Positions 16,450-23,941 of a stretch of DNA of 32,333 bases are shown one piece after another (the first letter of the stretch is position 1; each line of letters begins with the position of its first letter). The translations under genes and the position numbers were made by a program. The stretch comes from CAZJDM01 sp964544765. Its GTDB lineage: Bacteria > Bdellovibrionota_B > Oligoflexia > CAYFLR01. The notes beneath the pieces are model-generated. The model searched no databases. It was not told where the DNA came from and saw nothing but the letters and a program-made list of their open reading frames with translations. The stretch lies in the NCBI GenBank assembly GCA_964544765.1, contig CAZJDM010000036.1:1-32333 (forward strand). Reading direction: 5' to 3'.

Positions 16450-18219
16450 ATGACATATAATAGCGATATGATTACGTTTGTTTTTTTTATCGACCTAGTT
16501 AGAAAAATTTTTTGCATTTTGCCGTTAATTATCTTTATTAGTTTCTTTGCACTCCGAGCAGACGAAAAAATTCCTCCTTTAACTCGCAGTTCCATTCATC
16601 AATATCTACCCAATCTATGTAAAAAAAGTACCAATTACTGGAAAAAGAAATTATCCAACACTCCTAATAATACTAAATATATAAACAATCTGGCTCTGTG
16701 CTATTTTGAGGAACAAGAATATAGAATAGCTCTTAAATACTTTCAAAAACTGGAAATTCTAGAAGCTTTACAACCCAAAAGTTATCTTTACCAAGCAATG
16801 ATATACTTCATCCGTAACAATGATTCAACCAGCAGAGTTTATCTAAAGCAAGTTTTGAAAAAAAAATCTAATTCCATATACCCTAAAGCTCTTTATATTG
16901 GCGCTTATTTTGCTCTGTATAATAATAGAAAACAAAAAGCCAAAGCTTACCTTGAAGAATTTTTATCTTTAACTAAGGATACTCCGGTCAACATTTATCA
17001 GGAAAAAGCTTTAATAATGTTGAACATGATCCAAGGAAAATATCCAACCAGTCATCACCGAAGAATAAAAAAGGAACTGTCTAAACAAAAGAAATACTCT
17101 TCTAAACAAGATATCTTTCTAACCAAATATCCTTATCTGTTAGATAAAAAAAATTGGTATCTGGGAGCGGGTCTAAAAAGCGGATCATATCTATCCAGCC
17201 AAATGATCTTTCGTTTCAATCGAATGGATGATGAAAAACCATATAAATTTATCAAAGCCACTCATGGTAGACTTACTCCTCACATTAAAGCAGGTTTACC
17301 TCCTTCCAACATATATAATTTTATAGGTAGTTGTGAAGTAGGCTGGTGGTTGGATCTGCAATGGGATGATTATTCATTATTTAGATATTATAATAATAGT
17401 CTTTTTAATATTTTTAACCTTTTTTCTACCGATAATAATCGGCATAGATTTGGTCTTAATTTCAACGCTCAATGGGCATTCCCATGGGTATCGACTGGTA
17501 TTAACGGATATTTTTACTGGTACCATCTTTTTAATTTTGATCGTGATACACAGAATATTGGTTTTATTTCACCTTGGATAGGAGTTAGATATCTCGATCA
17601 TTATTATTTTCGTTTTTTCCTCCGTTTCTTCTCAATTAACGATAAAGTAAATACTCTTATGACCGGGGGGGCGGGCCGTTTCTCTACCAAAGATCCCGTT
17701 GAAGGTTATTCTATTCCATCTATTCATTTAGCGCATAATTTTTACTTTCCGCAATATGAAGCTGATTTATATGTTGAAGGATATTACGCTAAATATAGAT
17801 ATAATGCCTATCTATACAACAATAATGTCATCGGATGGATTACCTGGCTCCAAGTTCCACTGCATAAAAAATGGAAAGTAACCTTTCACCCCATGATTCA
17901 TATAACCTATGAAAGCTATGTGGATTCTCGTATCAGAATGGACCTGACCACCTTAAAACCAGACACAATTCCTTTAGATCTTACCGGCATCCAAATAGTC
18001 TTTGCTTTTCGCCTGCCCTTGTTCAAAAACTTCCTCCTTACCGCAGAGGGTTTTTATTTAAACAAGAGCCCCAGTGAAGATAGAGTAAAAGATTATGACC
18101 GTAATCAATGGGGAGGTTATGGTGGTATTAGCTATAAGTTCCCTCAACAAGATGACCTTTCGCTGAAAAGCGATTTCTCTTACCGAACTTATCTTGAATT
18201 AGAAAGATCAAAACCGTGA
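16450..18219 (+). CDS. Exported TPR protein with likely outer-membrane beta-barrel domain
   Basis: I do not recognise a named family. The 589-residue protein begins with a signal peptide (cleavage probably after LRA near residue 37). TPR-like helical repeats follow at about 55-215 (NLALCYFEEQEYRIALKYF, PKALYIGAYFALYN). The C-terminal part (about 230-589) is rich in Tyr, Trp and Phe, with alternating short strands and Asn/Asp turns, as in an outer-membrane barrel (GWWLDLQW, YYFRFFLRFF, VYVEGYYAKYRYNAY-like stretches). The final residue is Pro and not the usual Phe, which is a point against a classical barrel. A start at residue 7 (16468) would give a tidier signal peptide. A role as a secretion or surface-assembly factor is inference. 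Confidence 0.7.
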   Translation: MTYNSDMITFVFFIDLVRKIFCILPLIIFISFFALRADEKIPPLTRSSIHQYLPNLCKKSTNYWKKKLSNTPNNTKYINNLALCYFEEQEYRIALKYFQKLEILEALQPKSYLYQAMIYFIRNNDSTSRVYLKQVLKKKSNSIYPKALYIGAYFALYNNRKQKAKAYLEEFLSLTKDTPVNIYQEKALIMLNMIQGKYPTSHHRRIKKELSKQKKYSSKQDIFLTKYPYLLDKKNWYLGAGLKSGSYLSSQMIFRFNRMDDEKPYKFIKATHGRLTPHIKAGLPPSNIYNFIGSCEVGWWLDLQWDDYSLFRYYNNSLFNIFNLFSTDNNRHRFGLNFNAQWAFPWVSTGINGYFYWYHLFNFDRDTQNIGFISPWIGVRYLDHYYFRFFLRFFSINDKVNTLMTGGAGRFSTKDPVEGYSIPSIHLAHNFYFPQYEADLYVEGYYAKYRYNAYLYNNNVIGWITWLQVPLHKKWKVTFHPMIHITYESYVDSRIRMDLTTLKPDTIPLDLTGIQIVFAFRLPLFKNFLLTAEGFYLNKSPSEDRVKDYDRNQWGGYGGISYKFPQQDDLSLKSDFSYRTYLELERSKP

Positions 18220-18244
18220 TACTACAAATGCAAATAATGATCAG

Positions 18245-18270
18245 TTGAGACTTTAAAAATCAAAGTTCAA
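18245..18270. terminator. Weak hairpin between convergent genes
   Basis: TTGA and ACTTT (with one bulged G) pair with AAAGT and TCAA around a 7-base A-rich loop, between the stops of the barrel protein and the NtrC-like gene. No T tract follows, so function is doubtful. Confidence 0.25.
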
Positions 18271-18280
18271 TTGAGTAGGA

Positions 18281-19684
18281 TTATAGTCTGGTGTGATCTT
18301 GAACTAAACTTCTCTTTTTCATCTTTTCAACTAAGGTAGTTCTTTTTAAATTTAAGATTTTAGCTGCTTGATTCTTGTTCCATTTAGTATGTTCCAAAGC
18401 CCTCAAAATCATCTGATTTTCAAAACTTTCAACTTCTTTATAGAAGTCAATAGAATTATCCAAATGACTACCTGCCATGCCTAATGAAGGAATGGGATTT
18501 ATAATCTCCGGTAATTGTTTCTTTAAAAACTTACGGGGTAAATCTTTCAATTTCACTTCACTACCGGCCTTTAAGATTGACAATCGTTCCATAAGGTTTT
18601 CTAACTCTCGTACATTTCCCGGCCAACTATACTGATTGAATACATCCAGAACATCTTGAGCAATATTTTTGATATTTTGTCTTTGATATCTTCTATTTTT
18701 ATCCTCAAATTTCTTGATTAATAAAGGTAAATCATTCAAACGTTCCCTTAACGGAGGAACAATAACCGGTAAGACATTCAAACGATAAAAGAGATCTTCC
18801 CTGAATTTTTTTTGTTTAACTTGTTTTTCTAAATCAACATTGGTAGCTGCAATAACCCGCACATCTGCATGAATAGTTTTGGTCGATCCAACCGGTTCGA
18901 ATCTTTTTTCTTGCAACACCCTTAACAACTTAACTTGAAGCCTAAGTGGTAAATCACCAATTTCATCAAGAAATATGGTTCCACCTTGGGCAACGGAAAA
19001 TCTACCCTCTCTATTACCTATTGCCCCGGTAAAAGAACCTTTAACATGTCCAAAGAGTTCACTCTCCAGCAAATCTTCAGGAATGGCACCACAATTAATT
19101 GGCACAAACAATTTAGATGATCGACTACTATTGTTATGTAATGCTCTTGCTACCAACTCTTTACCGGTACCACTTTCACCCAAAATTAAAACTGTAGCCT
19201 CGGTATCAGATACTTTTTCAATGATATCAAACAAGCCTTTCATAACATCACTATTTCCAACTATCCCGTCCAAACTAATTTGTTTTCTATCACGAGAAGC
19301 ACATTGATGAGTTGTAACACAACCATTAATATTCTCCCAAGTCTCCTTAAGAATTTTTAGTATATGCTTGTTATTATCTGGTTTAGCTATAAAATATGAG
19401 GCACCATGTCTTACAGCTCCCAATGCGTTATCTATACCTCCATGATCACTAATAACCAAAACTAAGATCTCAGGACATAGTTCCTTTATTCTTTTTAATA
19501 AAACAATTCCGTCTAAATCAGGTAACACCGTATGTAAAATACAAAACTTAAAATGATTTTTCTTAAGACTCTTAATTGCCTGCATAGCGTTGGTAGTACA
19601 TACAACACGTGAACCTTCTTTTTTAATAAATTCGGATATTAAATTGGTCAGACCAACATCTTCATGAACAATTAAAGTATTCAT
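18281..19684 (-). CDS. NtrC-family sigma-54 activator with degenerate receiver
   Basis: A 467-residue activator with receiver (1-115), AAA+ (about 138-370) and Fis-type helix-turn-helix (about 425-465). The AAA+ part is intact: Walker A GESGTGKE at 169-176, the sigma-54-contacting loop GSFTGA at 216-221 (the common GAFTGA variant), Walker B IFLDEIG near 237-243 and the R-finger region FREDLFYRLNVLP. The receiver is altered: the phosphoacceptor position is His51 (ILHTVLPDLDG in place of an Asp), and the first acidic position is His7 (VHED), while Lys101 remains. It cannot be phosphorylated in the usual way, so it may be constitutive, ligand-controlled or atypical. No cognate kinase is adjacent. 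A promoter with an overlapping palindrome lies upstream. Confidence 0.92.
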   Translation of the reverse strand: MNTLIVHEDVGLTNLISEFIKKEGSRVVCTTNAMQAIKSLKKNHFKFCILHTVLPDLDGIVLLKRIKELCPEILVLVISDHGGIDNALGAVRHGASYFIAKPDNNKHILKILKETWENINGCVTTHQCASRDRKQISLDGIVGNSDVMKGLFDIIEKVSDTEATVLILGESGTGKELVARALHNNSSRSSKLFVPINCGAIPEDLLESELFGHVKGSFTGAIGNREGRFSVAQGGTIFLDEIGDLPLRLQVKLLRVLQEKRFEPVGSTKTIHADVRVIAATNVDLEKQVKQKKFREDLFYRLNVLPVIVPPLRERLNDLPLLIKKFEDKNRRYQRQNIKNIAQDVLDVFNQYSWPGNVRELENLMERLSILKAGSEVKLKDLPRKFLKKQLPEIINPIPSLGMAGSHLDNSIDFYKEVESFENQMILRALEHTKWNKNQAAKILNLKRTTLVEKMKKRSLVQDHTRL

Positions 19685-19748
19685 ATATTAAACACTCTTT
19701 TGTTTACTAATAGCTCAAGCATGAAAAATATTACTTTTCTATATTGTA

Positions 19749-19777
19749 ATTTTAACAGAATTTAAGCGAATTTTCAA
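19749..19777 (-). promoter_or_regulatory. Putative sigma-70 promoter for the NtrC-like gene
   Basis: On the minus strand TTGAAA (19772-19777), a 17-base spacer and TAAAAT (19749-19754). The perfect palindrome GAATTTTCAAAATTC (19768-19782) covers the -35 element and could be a repressor site. Confidence 0.5.
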
Positions 19778-19799
19778 AATTCTCACAACTATCTTCAGT

Positions 19800-20411
19800 T
19801 TAATTTTCCCGAGTAATTTTAAACCCCGGATTATCGTGCCATTTCTTCACCACTAATAAACCAGAAGGCAACACCTTAACCTTACCCCATCGTTTGATAA
19901 AATTAGGAGGAACACGAGCGGGAATAGCTCTTTCGTTCTCTCCGGACATCAAATTACCACGGTACTCCAATCCGTTAAAAACCCTTCCTTCGAGAAGTAG
20001 GTTAACGTCCCAAGTAGGTACGCCCCTAATATCATAAACGAATCCACCTTTTCCGGCCCAATACGCGGCTCCTGATTCGGATTGCATATCGGTTACCATA
20101 TGGGTTACTCCTCTAAAAGCTGATTTACCCTTCGCTTCAACATGCTTCAATAAATTTATATTTTTCCCCTTTGCCGGTAATCCTTTTTTTAGAGCCACAT
20201 CAGGCCGTACCAAATGAGTTCCATGGTAACCACCAAAATAATCATTAGGCAATACCAAGGATCCATCCGGCAATTCTGCTGAAAAATCTTTTGATCGTTT
20301 GACCAATCCTTTACATGCTTTTTTAATTTTTGAACCACCCAAAATGGTAGTCGAAAATTGCATTGACAGTAAAAAGGCCATTATTATCATGGACCCAAAA
20401 CACCTGGACAT
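19800..20411 (-). CDS. Secreted ADP-ribosyltransferase-like protein (cholera-toxin A/Enterotoxin_a-type pattern)
   Basis: A 203-residue protein with a signal peptide (about 1-25). The mature part shows a pattern I associate with bacterial mono-ADP-ribosyltransferases: GYHGTHLVRPDVALKKGLP at 61-79, KNINLLKHVEAKG at 83-95, GGFVYDIRG near 122-130, DVNLLLEG near 135-142 and the glutamates E158-N-E160, followed by IPARVPPNFIKRWG. Aligned from memory with cholera toxin A, these fall on the NAD-site start, the NINLYDHA segment, the YIYVIA strand, the NVNDVLG segment and the ExE catalytic pair before GGIPYSQIYGW. Differences are His63 where the R-S-E class has Arg, and THM (103-105) near the STS position, so activity may be altered or absent. 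Target and export route are unknown. Confidence in the family is moderate; in the gene it is high. Confidence 0.6.
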   Translation of the reverse strand: MSRCFGSMIIMAFLLSMQFSTTILGGSKIKKACKGLVKRSKDFSAELPDGSLVLPNDYFGGYHGTHLVRPDVALKKGLPAKGKNINLLKHVEAKGKSAFRGVTHMVTDMQSESGAAYWAGKGGFVYDIRGVPTWDVNLLLEGRVFNGLEYRGNLMSGENERAIPARVPPNFIKRWGKVKVLPSGLLVVKKWHDNPGFKITREN

Positions 20412-20633
20412 ACCTATCCCATTGTTGAAAGTAAATGGTCCTAAAAAAACAAGGTAATAAGTTTTTCTTTTTGCTCTTTAATATAAAATTTTTACAAATC
20501 ATTGTGATTTATTCCTATATTTAACAATCTTTGTATATTGTCAACGCCTTTTTCTTTTTACTCGGTAGGGCATGAATTATTTTAATAAAAAATTAGACGA
20601 ATGATTGATTAATATTAGTATTAAGAAAGAAAA

Positions 20634-21506
20634 CTATTTTTTTTGGATAGGAGAGATTTTAATTTCAAAAATCTTAGGCCATAGCTTACCAGTTATTAAT
20701 AAATGTTTGTTATTTTGATTATAAGCAATTCCGTTTAACACTTCGACGGGAACCTGATAATCTTTAAACTCCAATATTCCCTCTAAATCAAGACGACCAA
20801 TTACTTTTCCTGTTTTAGGTTCTATAATAATGATCAAATCTGTGGGCCATACATTGGCAAAGATTTTTCCCTCTACAAATTCTAATTCATTCAATTTGTT
20901 TACCGGACCTTTTTCATCAAATACTTGCTGTTTCTTTGCTATCTTAAAGTTCTTGGAATTTAGATAATATAACCAGGATGTACCATCACTCATAATGAGC
21001 CATTTACCATCATACGTTATTCCCCATCCTTCTTTGGTCGGATACTCAAACTTGCCTATTGGTTTAAAAGTCTTTTTATTGTAGATAAACCCAACTTTTG
21101 ATTGCCAAGTAAGCTGTACCAACTTATCACCAAAGACAGTGACTCCCTCGCCAAAATATTTAGAGTGAAGATCATGTTGCAAAATAATTTCATTACGAGC
21201 TAATAAGATCTTTCGGATATAAGACCTTCCTTTAAGCCCTGTTCCCTCATACAAAACACCATTATGGTAGAACAACCCCTGGGTATAGGATTTTCGATCA
21301 TGAGGATAGGTTTTAATAATACGATATTTATATTTTAAAACATTGTAGGATGCTTTAGATACCTTTGGTCTTTTAGGTATTTTATGAGATTTTGATGCCT
21401 TTGAATCTTTCTTTGCACGAGCCCAACCAACCCTACAATACACCACCAAAATCAACAATAAAACCAACACACTTTTATAACCACCAACTATTTTTATATT
21501 CAACAT
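20634..21506 (-). CDS. Glutaminyl-peptide cyclotransferase (Glu_cyclase_2 family)
   Basis: A 290-residue exported enzyme expected to convert N-terminal glutamine of peptides to pyroglutamate with release of ammonia. After a signal peptide (to about residue 30) and a short Lys/Ser linker comes a beta-propeller with nearly every signature of family PF05096: YTQGLF at 74-79, YEGTGLKGRS, FGEGV 118-122, QLTWQSK, EGWGI 159-163, MSDGT 172-176, LNELE 205-209, FANVWPTD, LNGIA 257-261 and TGKLWP 272-277. It begins four bases after the stop of the GAF-HisKA-REC gene and has no good ribosome site of its own, so it is probably translationally coupled as the last gene of that operon. Why an exported cyclase should sit with signalling proteins is unclear. 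Confidence 0.92.
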   Translation of the reverse strand: MLNIKIVGGYKSVLVLLLILVVYCRVGWARAKKDSKASKSHKIPKRPKVSKASYNVLKYKYRIIKTYPHDRKSYTQGLFYHNGVLYEGTGLKGRSYIRKILLARNEIILQHDLHSKYFGEGVTVFGDKLVQLTWQSKVGFIYNKKTFKPIGKFEYPTKEGWGITYDGKWLIMSDGTSWLYYLNSKNFKIAKKQQVFDEKGPVNKLNELEFVEGKIFANVWPTDLIIIIEPKTGKVIGRLDLEGILEFKDYQVPVEVLNGIAYNQNNKHLLITGKLWPKIFEIKISPIQKK

Positions 21507-21510
21507 AATT

Positions 21511-22764
21511 TTATCTTGCGGTGGTATGACTCCATGATTTAATTAATCGAACTAATAAACTATAATCAATGGGCTTAGAGATATAATCATTAGCTCCCGC
21601 TTCAATACATTTCTGACTGTTCCCAATTTTATTTTGTGCAGTTATTGCGATAATAGGCACTTTGTTACCTTCTGCCATATTTCTTATTGATTTAATCGTA
21701 GAATAACCGTCCATACCTGGCATTAAAATATCCATTAAAATAAGATCAACTGGTTGTTTTCTTAATAATTCAACAGATCTAATTCCACTGTTAACCTGCA
21801 AAGTTTTGGCTCCTTGAGCTTCTAGTACTGAAGATAAGGTAAATAGATTGTTAACATCATCATCTACTAGCATTATCTTTTTATTATGTAAACTATTTTG
21901 AGATTCCCATTTGATAGTATTATTTCGCTCAATAGATTTCTCAATTTCAATGTCATTTTCCTGGGATTCACCAGCTCTACTCTTATTTATAACTTGAACT
22001 GCCTCGCTTCTTACTTTTTCAAAATTTTGATCAATAAGATTAAGGAGATTTTTTCCAGCTAAATTAATCATCTTTAATTGCTTTACTTCTTTCATGGAAA
22101 ATGAATTATTACAATTTTTAAATAACATCTCAGATAATACTAAAATAGAATTTAACGGATTTTTTAGTTGATGAGCAATCAATGAATAGAGCTCAGTATC
22201 ATCTTTTTGCAATTCTTCTGCACTTATTTTATTATATTTTTTATTATTCGGTTCAACCTGGTTTTCAAAGAGTGAATATTTTTCAACATATCCAGCAATA
22301 ATTTCTGAAATACGCCCGATAAACTCAAGTTTATAAGAATGAGCCTCTCTATACATTACTAATTCCATAACTCCTATCAAGTTATTTTTATGCAGTAATG
22401 GATAAGTAAGGATACTGAAATTTTGATCCTGCACAACTCCGTTGACCATGATTGTTCTGGTTTGTTTTCCATCGGTGAGTATAATCGGTTTTCTATCTAG
22501 AGCCACTTGACCCATGCTTCCCTGCCCTACCTTAATCGTCTTATGGATCTTTTGATTATCTAACATAGCATGGGTACTTATTAAATTTAATTCTTTGGTA
22601 TTTTCTTTTAATAAATAAATAACACCTGAGCATGCTTCAACATACCTACAGACATTAGATAGTGCTATATCAATCGTTTCCTTCCTGAAGGAAGTTTGAT
22701 GTATTTCTCGAATACAATTTTCAATTCCCAAAGAGATCCAAATTTGATCTTGCATTTTGGTCAT
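21511..22764 (-). CDS. GAF-HisKA-REC protein lacking an ATPase domain
   Basis: A 417-residue soluble protein with GAF (about 25-165), a HisKA-type dimerisation helix pair with H-box AHQLKNPLNS (His198), a polar linker (about 250-292) and a complete receiver (DDD at 301-303, Asp345 in LILMDILMPGMDG, the Lys in YISKPID near 397). There is no room for, and no trace of, an HATPase domain between HisKA and REC, so it cannot autophosphorylate. The residue after the H-box His is Gln, where an acidic residue usually helps autokinase chemistry. It may be phosphorylated in trans, or act as a ligand-controlled scaffold. Its ATG overlaps the stop of the sigma-54 activator by four bases (ATGA) with GGAGG upstream, so the two are coupled partners. 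Confidence 0.9.
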   Translation of the reverse strand: MTKMQDQIWISLGIENCIREIHQTSFRKETIDIALSNVCRYVEACSGVIYLLKENTKELNLISTHAMLDNQKIHKTIKVGQGSMGQVALDRKPIILTDGKQTRTIMVNGVVQDQNFSILTYPLLHKNNLIGVMELVMYREAHSYKLEFIGRISEIIAGYVEKYSLFENQVEPNNKKYNKISAEELQKDDTELYSLIAHQLKNPLNSILVLSEMLFKNCNNSFSMKEVKQLKMINLAGKNLLNLIDQNFEKVRSEAVQVINKSRAGESQENDIEIEKSIERNNTIKWESQNSLHNKKIMLVDDDVNNLFTLSSVLEAQGAKTLQVNSGIRSVELLRKQPVDLILMDILMPGMDGYSTIKSIRNMAEGNKVPIIAITAQNKIGNSQKCIEAGANDYISKPIDYSLLVRLIKSWSHTTAR

Positions 22765-23792
22765 ATTTTCATTCCTCCAATGTACATACTTTTTTCAATC
22801 CCTAGTTTTTTCATTCTGGAGGCAAGTGTTGTAGGTTTTATACCGAGTAAATTAGCTGTACCATTAGAACCATAAATTTTTCCATTAGTTATTTTTAAAG
22901 CGTTTAAAATGTTTTCTTTATCGCGTTCAATTCTTTCCGGTTCAGTAACAATTTCCGTAGTAGTTTTAGTATTTAAAGCGTTTGATTTTATGATTGGTTT
23001 TTGTTCGGAATTATCTGGTAAATTGATGGATAGTCGACCACCTTGAGACAATATAACAGCTCTTTCTAAAACATTCTGTAATTCTCGAATATTTCCCGGC
23101 CAATGATAACTTTGTAATTTTAAAATATCATCTTTCTTAATATCTACTAATGGTATCCCAATTCTTTCACACGACTTCTTAATAAAAAAAGTTGACAGAA
23201 CAGATATATCCTCTAATCTTTTACACAAAGGATCGACAACTATGGGAAACACACTTAAACGAAAATAAAGGTCCTGCCTGAAATTTCCATCTTCAACTTC
23301 TTGTGATAAGTCACGATTGGTGGCTGTTATGATTCTAGTATCAACCCTACGAGAAAAATCTTCTCCAATTCTTTCATATATACCTTCTTGTAATACCCTT
23401 AACAATTTACTTTGCAAATCTATTGGTAATTCACCAATCTCATCCAAAAACAAAGTTCCACCATCAGCTACCTGAAATCGTCCTCGCCTGTCTCGTACCG
23501 CACCGCTAAAAGATCCCTTAATGTGCCCAAAGAATTCACTTTCAAACAATTCTCTTGGGATTGAGGCACAATTTACCTTAACCATAGGCTTTTTTCGCCT
23601 TAAGCTCCTTTTGTGAATCTCATGAGCCACAAGTTCTTTTCCAGTACCTGATTCACCACAAATCATAACATTGGCATTAGTTGGAGCAACCATATTAATT
23701 TGTTCTAAGAGACACTGAACTGAAGGACTTACACCAATCATGTCACTGTAATAATTACTGTTTCCATTTGCATTTTTAGAAACACTACTCAT
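22761..23792 (-). CDS. Sigma-54-dependent transcriptional activator without sensory domain (FhlA-like C-terminus)
   Basis: A 343-residue AAA+ activator. Only about 18 residues precede the ATPase core, so there is no receiver, GAF or PAS. Walker A GESGTGKE is at 46-53, the sigma-54 loop reads GSFSGA at 93-98 where GAFTGA is the norm, Walker B is LFLDEIG near 114-120 and FRQDLYFRLSVFP carries the arginine finger. The C-terminal helix-turn-helix (about 300-340), with NGKIYGSNGTANLLGIKPTTLASRM-like spacing, resembles the FhlA group. Ala-to-Ser and Thr-to-Ser changes in the loop are conservative, but the Thr is important for sigma-54 contact. Control is probably exerted by the coupled GAF-HisKA-REC protein encoded next. 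Three iterated 12-base repeats lie in its promoter region. Confidence 0.93.
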   Translation of the reverse strand: MSSVSKNANGNSNYYSDMIGVSPSVQCLLEQINMVAPTNANVMICGESGTGKELVAHEIHKRSLRRKKPMVKVNCASIPRELFESEFFGHIKGSFSGAVRDRRGRFQVADGGTLFLDEIGELPIDLQSKLLRVLQEGIYERIGEDFSRRVDTRIITATNRDLSQEVEDGNFRQDLYFRLSVFPIVVDPLCKRLEDISVLSTFFIKKSCERIGIPLVDIKKDDILKLQSYHWPGNIRELQNVLERAVILSQGGRLSINLPDNSEQKPIIKSNALNTKTTTEIVTEPERIERDKENILNALKITNGKIYGSNGTANLLGIKPTTLASRMKKLGIEKSMYIGGMKI

Positions 23793-23824
23793 ATTCAGAC
23801 CTAAATAAGTAAAGCTAACCAGCT

Positions 23825-23870
23825 CTTTTTACACACCTAAAGAGATTCTTTTTGCACACTTTATACACAT
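23825..23870. promoter_or_regulatory. Three iterated 12-base repeats before the sigma-54 activator operon
   Basis: On the plus strand, CTTTTTACACAC (23825-23836), CTTTTTGCACAC (23848-23859) and CTTTATACACAT (23859-23870) are near-copies of one motif in the same orientation. The first and second start 23 bases apart. They span the likely transcription start region of the minus-strand operon and look like binding sites for a regulator. Confidence 0.45.
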
Positions 23871-23888
23871 TATTAACCATGCAGTAAA
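23860..23888 (-). promoter_or_regulatory. Putative sigma-70 promoter of the activator operon
   Basis: On the minus strand TTTACT (23883-23888), a 17-base spacer and TATAAA (23860-23865). The -10 element lies inside the third 12-base repeat. I see no TGGC-N8-TTGC sigma-54 site in this spacer. Confidence 0.4.
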
Positions 23889-23941
23889 CGATATTTCATT
23901 ATCAACTTAATTTCGTTGAAGTATTTTTGGAACTGGTCAAG

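Noticed and set aside
20216..20411. Assignment of the ART-like gene to the diphtheria toxin/PARP class on the basis of YHGT
   Set aside because: The rest of the protein follows the cholera-toxin-like order and has an ExE pair; the tyrosine pattern of the H-Y-E class is not evident.
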